Below, one piece after another: positions 1 through 5,785 of a DNA stretch of 6,939 nucleotides. The translations under genes were made by a program, and so were the position numbers. The stretch is from positions 1 to 6,939 of the forward strand of contig DRKG01000400.1 in NCBI GenBank assembly GCA_011051855.1, read 5' to 3'. The stretch comes from a bacterium (lineage in GTDB: Bacteria > Planctomycetota > UBA1135 > UBA2386). How positions within the stretch are numbered: the first letter of the stretch is position 1; each line of letters starts with the position of its first letter. The notes beneath the pieces were generated by a model that had not been told where the DNA came from, did not search any database, and saw only the letters and a list, made by a program, of their open reading frames with translations.

Positions 1-149
1 ATGCGCTGGTCCATATCGCCGACCAGGAACGGAAACACTCCCACGGACACGTCGGAGGACGGTGCCTGCGCCGGCAGCACTGCCAGCAACAGTGCCAGGA
101 GTGACGACAGGCCGAGCGGGCGGAGGACTGTGGTGTGGGTCGTGGGCAT
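1..149 (-). CDS. Exported protein of unknown function, N-terminal fragment (runs off left edge)
   Basis: An open minus-strand frame begins with ATG at 149-147 and stays open to the window edge, giving 49 codons. The first 29 residues form a convincing Sec signal peptide: a short n-region (MPTTHTTVLRP), a leucine-rich core (LGLSSLLALLLAVLP) and an AQA cleavage site at residues 27-29. The visible mature part starts PSSDVSVGVFPFLVGDMDQR, a predicted beta strand followed by an acidic turn. I cannot name the family from so little sequence. The gene is divergent from the exported-protein gene starting at 215. Shine-Dalgarno support is weak: a GGAAG lies about 12 bases before the ATG. The signal peptide is the main evidence that this frame is real; the plus-strand frame over the same bases has low-complexity Ser/Thr/Arg composition and no such feature. 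Confidence 0.72.
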   Translation of the reverse strand, partial: MPTTHTTVLRPLGLSSLLALLLAVLPAQAPSSDVSVGVFPFLVGDMDQR

Positions 150-214
150 GGGGTCGTCTGGCTTCCAGCCGGTTACGACGCTACCATAGATGGAAGGAGA
201 TCCCCCACCCCCCT
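150..214. promoter_or_regulatory. Divergent intergenic spacer, presumed promoter region for both flanking genes
   Basis: These 65 bases separate the start codons of two divergently read genes for exported proteins, so any gene-proximal promoters for both must lie here or overlap the coding starts. I see no convincing -35/-10 pair. TACCAT at 183-188 is at best a weak -10-like match. The plus-side end holds a purine-rich ribosome-binding site followed by a C-rich tract. The regulatory role is inferred from gene arrangement alone. Confidence 0.35.
192..200 (+). promoter_or_regulatory. Shine-Dalgarno sequence with long spacer
   Basis: GGAAGGAGA is a strong anti-16S match upstream of the ATG at 215. 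The spacer is 14 bases, longer than the usual 5-10, and is almost entirely pyrimidine (a C-rich run). No alternative ATG, GTG or TTG lies in frame between this site and 215. The signal peptide begins exactly at the ATG, so that start is kept despite the spacing. Confidence 0.55.
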
Positions 215-1777
215 ATGAAAGCCATCCCGCTCGCTTCTCTCGCCATCGTCTGCTGCTCCGCTCTGGCTACCGCCCAGTCGGCGATCTTGTTCACCGGACG
301 GTTCCCGTTCGTCAGCACGGACGCGGCCAACAACGCCGGTTCGATCCCGCAGATGACGCCGTTCGACTTCAGCTACGCGCTGCCGTTGGCGGGTATCCCG
401 ACCGTGGGCCGCACGATGTTGCCGGCCACCGCGATGCACGCCTACCTCGGGGACGGCGATGCCGATGGCGACTACCTCAAGCTGCGCACCTGGAAGCCGT
501 CCTACTTCACCAACGTCGGCATCGACGGCGTGTTCGTGAAACACGGCGTCACCGGCCCGACCTTCGAGGACGTCTACTTCACGCCGCGGCTCGACGCGGC
601 GACGACCCCGTTCGAGGTGCTGACCAGCAACGGCACCCCGGTCCAGCTCGCCGAGGGCGACTGGGTGCGGTTCCTGCCCAACGGCAACGTCGAGTTCTTT
701 CTGACTCAGGCACAGCTCGCGATCGCCGCCGGAGCGCAGGTCAACGGCGACGTGCCGGCGGCGGGCGCGCTCGCGCAAGCGGCGAACGGAGACCTCTACT
801 ACGTGCCGCACGACGGCGGCCACTGGGTCAACGGCAACCAGTCGGGCCAGGTGTTCTGCTACGACGGCGCGATCTGCAAGATCGACGCGGCCAACATCAC
901 CTACGACGCGAACGGCAACGTCGCGGCGCTGGCGCCGGACTCGGCGCGGCTGTTGATCAACGAGGTCGGCTCGGGCCCGGGCGGCACGCTGAACGTGCGG
1001 CAGTTGGTGCAGAACGCCGGCTCCTACGACCGCACCGGCCAGCCGATCGCGACCGCCGGCGTCTACGGCAAGACTGGCGGGCTCGGCCTCGACAGCAACG
1101 GCGGCACGTTCACGCCGATGTTCCCCGACGCGACCGGCGCCTTCCCGCCGGAGCCCAACCTGGTGTTCTGCAGCAACGCCGGCTCCTACGGCGGCACCAT
1201 CTGGACGACCGCCAACAACGGGGACGTGTACGAGATCAACGCGTTCGGTGGCCCGGGCACCGGGATTCTGTGCGGCAGCAAGACTGCCGGCGTGCCGGCC
1301 GACGGGAGCTGGCTCGGGGTGCAACTCGACATCGGCAACTTCCAGCCGACGCTGCTCGGCATGACGATCATCGACCTTCCGCAGGACCGCTTGATCGCCG
1401 ACATGGACGACTACGGCGCGTTGGCCGACAGCGCCACCCAGCCGAACTGGGTGGTCGACTACTGGGGCGAACCAGGCACCGGCGTGTTCCAGCTGATCTC
1501 GGTCGGTCCGCAGCCGCCGTCGCTGGTGGTGCCTTCGCTGCCGGCCTCGGTAGTGCCGCTCGGCTTCGTGCCCGCGTCCTGGCCCGATCTGTTCCACGCG
1601 ACTTCGCCGATCGGCACCGGCGTCGCCGTCACGGATGCGTTCGGCTACGCCAGCGTGTCCGTCGGCAACCCGAACACGGGCGCCTTCGCGGGCTTCACGA
1701 TCATGGTGCAGGGACTCGGCATCACGCCGACGCAGCAGTTCCAGCTCAGCTCGCCGGTCTTGGTGCAGATGCTGTAG
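215..1777 (+). CDS. Secreted beta-rich protein of unknown function with planctomycete-type C-terminal module
   Basis: This encodes 520 residues. The start is chosen because MKAIPLASLAIVCCSALATA is a clean Sec signal peptide (lysine at 2, hydrophobic core, ATA before the predicted cleavage at 20/21); the frame is open further upstream but that part has no signal peptide. The mature protein is rich in Gly, Asn, Asp, Thr and aromatics, with short predicted strands throughout, typical of an extracellular beta protein. Residues 80-86 read DGDADGD, a DxDxDG-type acidic loop of the kind that binds calcium in EF-hand and dockerin folds. It is followed by a conserved-looking block (YLKLRTWKPSYFTNVGIDGV, 87-106). 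Only four cysteines remain after cleavage (about 215, 221, 319, 353). The last roughly 90 residues (PQPPSLVVP through GFTIMVQGLGITPTQQFQLS) resemble a C-terminal beta module I associate with exported planctomycete proteins; this is recall, not a search. No catalytic motif is recognised. It is monocistronic in this window and converges on the kinase gene. Confidence 0.88.
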   Translation: MKAIPLASLAIVCCSALATAQSAILFTGRFPFVSTDAANNAGSIPQMTPFDFSYALPLAGIPTVGRTMLPATAMHAYLGDGDADGDYLKLRTWKPSYFTNVGIDGVFVKHGVTGPTFEDVYFTPRLDAATTPFEVLTSNGTPVQLAEGDWVRFLPNGNVEFFLTQAQLAIAAGAQVNGDVPAAGALAQAANGDLYYVPHDGGHWVNGNQSGQVFCYDGAICKIDAANITYDANGNVAALAPDSARLLINEVGSGPGGTLNVRQLVQNAGSYDRTGQPIATAGVYGKTGGLGLDSNGGTFTPMFPDATGAFPPEPNLVFCSNAGSYGGTIWTTANNGDVYEINAFGGPGTGILCGSKTAGVPADGSWLGVQLDIGNFQPTLLGMTIIDLPQDRLIADMDDYGALADSATQPNWVVDYWGEPGTGVFQLISVGPQPPSLVVPSLPASVVPLGFVPASWPDLFHATSPIGTGVAVTDAFGYASVSVGNPNTGAFAGFTIMVQGLGITPTQQFQLSSPVLVQML

Positions 1778-1804
1778 GCCCGATCTGATTGGACTGGTCG
1801 GGCC
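1777..1804 (+). terminator. Candidate intrinsic terminator hairpin at convergent junction
   Basis: GGCCCGATC (1777-1785) pairs with GGTCGGGCC (1796-1804) as a 9-bp stem with one T-G wobble around a 10-base loop. The 5' arm begins at the last base of the TAG stop codon. No T-run follows on the plus strand, so it is not a canonical intrinsic terminator. Its position exactly at the gene end, between convergent genes, still favours a role in stopping transcription or stabilising the 3' end. Being palindromic, it could also serve the opposing transcript. Confidence 0.5.
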
Positions 1805-1808
1805 GTCT

Positions 1809-1839
1809 CCCGGAGTCAGGCGCCCCGGAGTCAGACCCC
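1809..1839. repeat. Short direct repeat CCCGGAGTCAG, REP-like, overlapping the kinase stop codon
   Basis: An 11-base word, CCCGGAGTCAG, occurs at 1809-1819 and again at 1824-1834. The second copy continues into ACCCC, and the 13-mer GGAGTCAGACCCC (1827-1839) is a near-perfect palindrome around its central base, with one G-T mismatch. The second copy supplies the TGA stop (1833-1831) of the minus-strand kinase. Intergenic words of the GGGGTCTGAC(T/C)CC type are, as I recall, frequent in some environmental genomes and resemble REP elements; I could not verify this here. Confidence 0.5.
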
Positions 1840-2733
1840 GCTGACGAACTGCATCAGCTCCGCGTATCGCCGTTCGACGTCGGTCCGCGACGTGTCGGCG
1901 AGACGGCCGACGCCAAAGCCTTCGACGGTCATGCTCGCGGTGACGGTGCCGTAGGCCACCGCGCGCTGCATGTTGGCCAGCGTGATCTGGTCGCAGTTGG
2001 CGAGGAAGCCCATGAAACCGCCGGCGAAGCTGTCGCCAGCACCGGTCGGGTCGACCACCTGTTCGGTCGGATACGCCGGCAGCGCGTAGTGGAAGTAGTT
2101 CGAGAACACGAAGCAGCCGTGTTCGCCCTTCTTGACGATCACCAGCTTCGGGCCGAGTTCGAGTGCCGCACGGCCGGCCGAGATCAGGTTGCTCTTGCCG
2201 GTGAGCTGTTTGACCTCACTGTCGTTGACGATGACACCGTCGATGCGGCGCAGCAGCGCCAGCAGGCCGTCGCGTTCGTTGTCGATCCACAGGTCCATGG
2301 TGTCGGCGACGACGAAGCGCGGCGCCGTCATCTGCTCCACGACCGACATCTGCGTGGCCGGGGCGCCGTTGGCCAGGAACACGTACGGCGTGTCGCGGTA
2401 GCCTGCCGGTACCTGCGGCTGGAAGTCGCCGAAGGTGTTGAGTTGCACGTCGAGGGTTTCGCGGCTGTTCATGTCGGCCGAGTAGCGGCCGTGCCACGTG
2501 AACGTCTTGCCGGGCTGGATCTCCAGACCAGCGAGGTCGATGTCGCGCTGCGACAAGAGTTGCTGGTGCTCCTTCGGGAAGTCTTCGCCGACGACGCTGA
2601 CCAGGCGCACGGGAGTGAACAGGCGGGCGGCGAGTCCGAAGTAGGTCGACGAACCACCCAGGCACCGCTCGGCGTTGCCATGCGGGGTCTCGATGGTGTC
2701 GAACGCGGTGGATCCAACTACGAGCAGCGTCAT
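1831..2733 (-). CDS. PfkB-family (ribokinase-like) sugar or nucleoside kinase
   Basis: This is a 300-residue cytoplasmic kinase of the ribokinase/PfkB superfamily, which transfers the ATP gamma-phosphate to a hydroxyl of a sugar or nucleoside. The N-terminal strand is LLVVGSTAFD (3-12). The substrate-side glycine motif is LGGSSTYFGLAA (25-36). NDSE at 170-173 matches the NxxE metal/phosphate motif. DPTGAGDSF at 228-236 is PfkB signature 2, with D234 as the expected catalytic base and GAGD forming the anion hole. Length is normal for the family and all key residues are present. The substrate cannot be deduced; the second half of the lid region (KTFTWHGRYSADMNSRETLD) does not match a specific kinase I can name. 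The ATG at 2733 is chosen because it sits immediately before the first core strand, whereas the upstream extension is basic and low-complexity. No good Shine-Dalgarno precedes it. The gene is last in the minus-strand block, 37 bases after the membrane protein's stop. Confidence 0.93.
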   Translation of the reverse strand: MTLLVVGSTAFDTIETPHGNAERCLGGSSTYFGLAARLFTPVRLVSVVGEDFPKEHQQLLSQRDIDLAGLEIQPGKTFTWHGRYSADMNSRETLDVQLNTFGDFQPQVPAGYRDTPYVFLANGAPATQMSVVEQMTAPRFVVADTMDLWIDNERDGLLALLRRIDGVIVNDSEVKQLTGKSNLISAGRAALELGPKLVIVKKGEHGCFVFSNYFHYALPAYPTEQVVDPTGAGDSFAGGFMGFLANCDQITLANMQRAVAYGTVTASMTVEGFGVGRLADTSRTDVERRYAELMQFVSGV

Positions 2734-2770
2734 TGCGGCGGGACAGGCTATCCATGCTCCGGCGGGAGTT

Positions 2771-4006
2771 CTACGCCGAGGTCGGATCGTGTTCGGCTTC
2801 CTGGTTCTCGAGTGCGACTTCGCGGTCGACGTCGGCTTTGGTGACCCGGTCCTTTTCGAACAACAGGAAGAGTCCCCCAAGGCCGCTGAAGAACGTCAGC
2901 ACCAGCCGGTAGAGCAGCGACAGGGCCACGCCGCGGGTGCGCATCGCCAACGCCGGGTCGGCGACGGCTCCCTGCAGGTGGTGCGCGCCGTAGTGGGCAT
3001 ACAGGTTGCCGTACAGCCACTCCCCGACGCCGAGGCCGTTGGGCCCGATCGGCACCGCCGAGACGATGTTGATGACCGGCACCAGCACGAAGTACTCGAA
3101 CGGCGGCATGCCGACGCCGATCGCCTCGCCCAGGCACAGGACGCAGCCGACCGACAACACGTGGTTGCACATGCCGGCGAGCAGGCTCGCGGTGATCACC
3201 AGCCGCTGGTCGCGGTAGAAGAACACCGCTTGGTCGACCAGATGCAGCACCGAGCGCAACCTGCCGGGCAGCTTGTTGAGCAGCGCCTTCAGGCGCACGA
3301 GCTCGCGCAACCGGCGGCTGAACGCGATCAGCCCCAGCAGCGCGACGCCGACGATCACCCCCCAGATACCGAGCGCGATCTCGCCGTAGCGGTCGAGCGC
3401 GAACAGCACCATCAGGGCGCCCAGCAAGGCCAGGGAGCCGAGGCCGAGGATGCGGTCGACGCCGACCGAGACCAGCACCTGCACACGGTGGCCGGGGCAG
3501 CGCTTCATGATGTAGAGCGCCTTGACCACGTCGCCGCCGGTCGCGCCCGGCACGACGCTGTTGAAGAACACGCCGATCCAGGTGAAGCGCAGCGTTTCGA
3601 GCAGCGACACGTCGGTGCCGTTGACGCGCAACAGCCACCACCAGCGCGCGCCGGCGATCAGCACCGTCAGCACGTAGAGCAGGCACCCCGCGGCGAACAG
3701 CAGCGGGTCCATGTGCGACCAGTAACTGAGGAAGCCTGGTACGACGTTCTGCGTGCGGCCCTGGGCGTCGACCGCGCCCTGTTCGAGCGCGCGCACGGTG
3801 CCGCCATCGCCGTTCGTGTCGCCGACGATCCGGAACGTGACCGGGTTTCGGTTCCAGTGGCCTTGGATCTCGACCACCTGCTCGGCGACGACCTCGCCGT
3901 TGACGCGGAACTCGAGGCGATCCTCGAAGTTGATCGAGCGGAACACGAACCACATCAGGGCTGCGACCAGCGCGACCTTCAACAGCGTGACCAGGTGCCG
4001 GCTCAC
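2771..4006 (-). CDS. UPF0104 / LPG_synthase_TM polytopic membrane protein (flippase-like)
   Basis: Counted from the ATG at 4012 this is 413 residues; from the favoured GTG it is 411. It has about eight hydrophobic segments. Hallmarks of the lysylphosphatidylglycerol synthase transmembrane/UPF0104 family (numbering from ATG) are FFNSVVPGATGGD (149-161), VDRILGLG (185-192) and PIGPNGLGVGE (321-331). There is no C-terminal aminoacyl-transferase domain, so this is not a full MprF; stand-alone relatives are thought to handle or flip lipids or lipid-linked sugars. The first helix (about 7-24) is followed by a roughly 78-residue polar stretch before helix 2 (about 103-120), which the positive-inside rule places outside the membrane. 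The C-terminal tail (386-413) is charged. The start is set at GTG 4006-4004: an AAAGGAGA lies 7 bases upstream and the GTGA overlaps the TGA of the preceding DUF366 gene. The ATG at 4012 would abut the ribosome-binding site with no spacer. Confidence 0.9.
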   Translation of the reverse strand: MSRHLVTLLKVALVAALMWFVFRSINFEDRLEFRVNGEVVAEQVVEIQGHWNRNPVTFRIVGDTNGDGGTVRALEQGAVDAQGRTQNVVPGFLSYWSHMDPLLFAAGCLLYVLTVLIAGARWWWLLRVNGTDVSLLETLRFTWIGVFFNSVVPGATGGDVVKALYIMKRCPGHRVQVLVSVGVDRILGLGSLALLGALMVLFALDRYGEIALGIWGVIVGVALLGLIAFSRRLRELVRLKALLNKLPGRLRSVLHLVDQAVFFYRDQRLVITASLLAGMCNHVLSVGCVLCLGEAIGVGMPPFEYFVLVPVINIVSAVPIGPNGLGVGEWLYGNLYAHYGAHHLQGAVADPALAMRTRGVALSLLYRLVLTFFSGLGGLFLLFEKDRVTKADVDREVALENQEAEHDPTSA

Positions 4007-4569
4007 CGCCATTCTCCTTTCGCCCGCACCTTGGCGCGGGCCGTGTCGATCGAGGCCTGTTCGGCGACGACGCGCGCCAGCAGGCGTTCCCCGAACGCGC
4101 GGCCATCGACGCCGAGCTCGCGCAGGCAGGCGATTGCGACCGGCGCCCCGTCGGGCGATTCGTTGACGGCGAAGTGGATCAAGGCGCTGACCGGCGACAC
4201 GGTAGCGATGCTGATCGACAGTTTCGCGTCGCCGACGTAAAGGTCATCGCCGTCGCGCCGGATCGCGGCGGTGGGCGCCAGTTCGCCCAAGACCTCGACG
4301 GCCTGGGCGCTGAGCAAGCGCTGCCGGTGCACCGCCAGCAGCAGGTCGGTGGCGGCGAACGCCTCCCACACGAAGTGCACCATCTGCGCGCCGCGGATGC
4401 CCGGCCCGTCGAGGTCGGCGAGGTCGGCGACCTCGTCTGGGGTCACGTCGCACGCGCCGCGGAACCCGACGATCGCATCCCCCGCGAGGGCGAAGCGGTC
4501 GAGCAGCCAGTGCGCGCGCAACTGGCTGCCGTCGTAGTCGATTGCTCGTTCACACCAATGCCCCTGCAT
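4003..4569 (-). CDS. DUF366 family protein
   Basis: This is a 188-residue soluble protein with no signal peptide. I recognise it as DUF366 (PF04017), a family described first from archaea and of unknown function, from its run of conserved motifs. These are IDYDGSQLRAHW (10-21), MVHFVWEAF (63-71) and GDDLYVGDAKLSISIATVSP (107-126), the last followed by VSALIHFAVN (127-136). A C-terminal helical segment contains E170, S173 and K180, in the pattern ARxxAEQASIDTARAKV. Conserved Asp, Lys, Ser and His residues in the central block look like an active site (D108/D109, K116, S118, S125, H132). The GDD-x-K-L-S-x-S layout recalls lipoate/biotin ligase cores, but that is only a resemblance. ATG 4569 is chosen over an upstream in-frame start (4617) because the family motif begins shortly after it and it lies 4 bases past the TAA of the upstream gene. 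Its own stop overlaps the next gene's start. Confidence 0.82.
   Translation of the reverse strand: MQGHWCERAIDYDGSQLRAHWLLDRFALAGDAIVGFRGACDVTPDEVADLADLDGPGIRGAQMVHFVWEAFAATDLLLAVHRQRLLSAQAVEVLGELAPTAAIRRDGDDLYVGDAKLSISIATVSPVSALIHFAVNESPDGAPVAIACLRELGVDGRAFGERLLARVVAEQASIDTARAKVRAKGEWR
4013..4020 (-). promoter_or_regulatory. Shine-Dalgarno site that decides the membrane-protein start
   Basis: AAAGGAGA on the minus strand lies inside the end of the DUF366 gene. It directly abuts an ATG (4012-4010) but is 7 bases (from GGAG) from an in-frame GTG two codons later (4006-4004). Normal spacing therefore favours GTG, which also forms a GTGA overlap with the DUF366 stop. This supports translational coupling of the two genes. 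Confidence 0.7.
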
Positions 4570-4573
4570 CGCG

Positions 4574-5785
4574 TTATCCGTCGCGCCCGTCCAGCCACTG
4601 CCGCACCCACTTCGCATCCGGGTCGACGCGCTCGCGCCCGAGGCTCCAGGTCAGCGCGATCAGCGCCGGCGTGCGCAGCTTCGAGTAGTAGGCGTCTTCT
4701 TCGAACACCATGCGGGCCAGGAACTCGACCGGCGAAGTCGCGATCCAGTCCTCGCGCCCCGGTAGCCGCACGACGCTCTCGGCGAGTTCGCCGCGCAGTT
4801 GGCCGCAATAGTGGATCAGGCGCAGCAGCACGTAGGGGTCGGGATCGAAGCCGGTGAAGTTGGCGCTGCGCTCCTCGGGGCTGGCGGCCATCGTCGCCAG
4901 CATCAGCGGCACGGTGCGCGGGCCGCCCAGGCGTCGGATCTGTTCGAGCGCGCACAGCCGCACCTCGGCGAACCGCCGACTGCGCGCAAACGCCGCCCGC
5001 GGCCCCCGTCGCCGGATCGCGCCAAGCAGAAGATTGCGGGCGCAGTGGCCGATTGCGGCCCGCAGGGCGCGGGCAACCTGGCGCCGTGCGGCGGGGTCCT
5101 GCTCTTCCAGATAGAGGCCGGTCAGATCCTCGACCAGCAACAGCCGTGCGTCCCACCGCGGCAGCGAGCGCGCGGTGAGGGACGCCAGTGCCTCGAGATA
5201 CTCGGCCGGCGGGGCGACGGTGCCGCGCGCCCGTGGGCGGCCGTTCTGCAGGGCCGAACGCCAGCGCCCGCGTTCCTCCGCGGGCAGCGGTGCGTCGAGG
5301 TCGGCGAAGTCGCCGGCGAACGGGGTGAGCCCGAGCTGCCGGACGATGCGCGCGACGCCGTCGAGGGCGAGGATGCGGGTGTGGGGATTGGCGTCCAGCT
5401 CGGCCAACCAGCCACAGCGGATCGTCGTCGCCGCCCCGGCGACGAGGTCGTCACCGGCTTCGTAGGGCAGCTCGCGCACGATCGCCCGCACGTGGGCTGC
5501 GGGGCGCTCGAGCGCGTGGCGGGCGCGGCGGCCGAACAGCGCGGCGAGTCCCCACCGGATCGGCAGCAGCGTCCACGAACGCATGTACCACTCGGACAGG
5601 AGCGCCTCGTCGCGATAGACGATGCGGCGGTCGTCGCCCTGGCCGTCGATGCGCACGATCTCGTCGAGCTCTTCGATCAGCTCGTCGGCGCCCAGCGCGT
5701 GCGTCGAGTACTCGTCGCCGAGGCTGCAGCACGGCAGCCACGCGCACATCAGCAACGCCGAGACCCGTGTCCGCATCGCTGTCAT
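4574..5785 (-). CDS. Putative lipoprotein with HEAT-like helical repeats, unknown function
   Basis: This encodes 403 residues. The start is ATG 5785-5783, whose ATGA overlaps the TGA of the upstream lipoprotein gene; another ATG lies three codons on. The N-terminus (MTAMRTRVSALLMCAWLPCCSLGDE) is a basic n-region plus hydrophobic core ending in two cysteines (19, 20). It looks like a lipoprotein signal, although the lipobox is poor (LPCC rather than L-A/S-G/A-C). The rest is predicted almost all helical. HEAT-like helix pairs are visible around 136-152 (TRILALDGVARIVRQLG), 272-302 (FAEVRLCALEQIRRLGGPRT then VPLMLATMAAS) and 365-384 (AYYSKLRTPALIALTWSLGR). Segments rich in identifiable aromatics and acids, such as FDPDPYVLLRLIHYCGQLRG (313-332), look conserved. 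No enzyme motif is seen. It is probably anchored in the cell envelope, perhaps as a scaffold. It sits 4 bases upstream of the DUF366 gene. Confidence 0.82.
   Translation of the reverse strand: MTAMRTRVSALLMCAWLPCCSLGDEYSTHALGADELIEELDEIVRIDGQGDDRRIVYRDEALLSEWYMRSWTLLPIRWGLAALFGRRARHALERPAAHVRAIVRELPYEAGDDLVAGAATTIRCGWLAELDANPHTRILALDGVARIVRQLGLTPFAGDFADLDAPLPAEERGRWRSALQNGRPRARGTVAPPAEYLEALASLTARSLPRWDARLLLVEDLTGLYLEEQDPAARRQVARALRAAIGHCARNLLLGAIRRRGPRAAFARSRRFAEVRLCALEQIRRLGGPRTVPLMLATMAASPEERSANFTGFDPDPYVLLRLIHYCGQLRGELAESVVRLPGREDWIATSPVEFLARMVFEEDAYYSKLRTPALIALTWSLGRERVDPDAKWVRQWLDGRDG

Noticed and set aside
173..1597. 474-residue minus-strand open frame opposite the secreted protein
   Set aside because: It is Arg/Val/His/Ala-rich with no recognisable motif or signal peptide, and is explained by high GC at third positions of the real plus-strand gene.
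190..1788. 532-residue plus-strand frame overlapping the secreted protein
   Set aside because: It is extremely Arg-rich and low in complexity, a typical frame-shifted shadow. The frame starting at 215 has a signal peptide and balanced composition.
2758..2769. Small CTCC/GGAG hairpin in the gap before the kinase
   Set aside because: A 4-bp stem in GC-rich DNA is expected by chance and has no T-run.
1789..2844. 351-residue plus-strand frame opposite the kinase
   Set aside because: The minus strand encodes an intact PfkB kinase with all signature motifs; this frame has no family features.
2734..2880. N-terminal extension of the kinase by 49 residues
   Set aside because: It is a basic low-complexity segment overlapping the end of the membrane-protein gene; PfkB kinases normally begin right at the first core strand, as with ATG 2733.
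2675..4240. 521-residue plus-strand frame rich in Gln, His, Asp and Arg
   Set aside because: It is antisense to the flippase-type membrane protein and part of the DUF366 gene; its hydrophilic low-complexity composition is the expected mirror of hydrophobic codons.
4570..4617. Upstream in-frame start extending the DUF366 protein by 16 residues
   Set aside because: The extension lies inside the preceding lipoprotein gene, is Gly/Ser-rich and has no family match; the ATG at 4569 follows the upstream stop by 4 bases.
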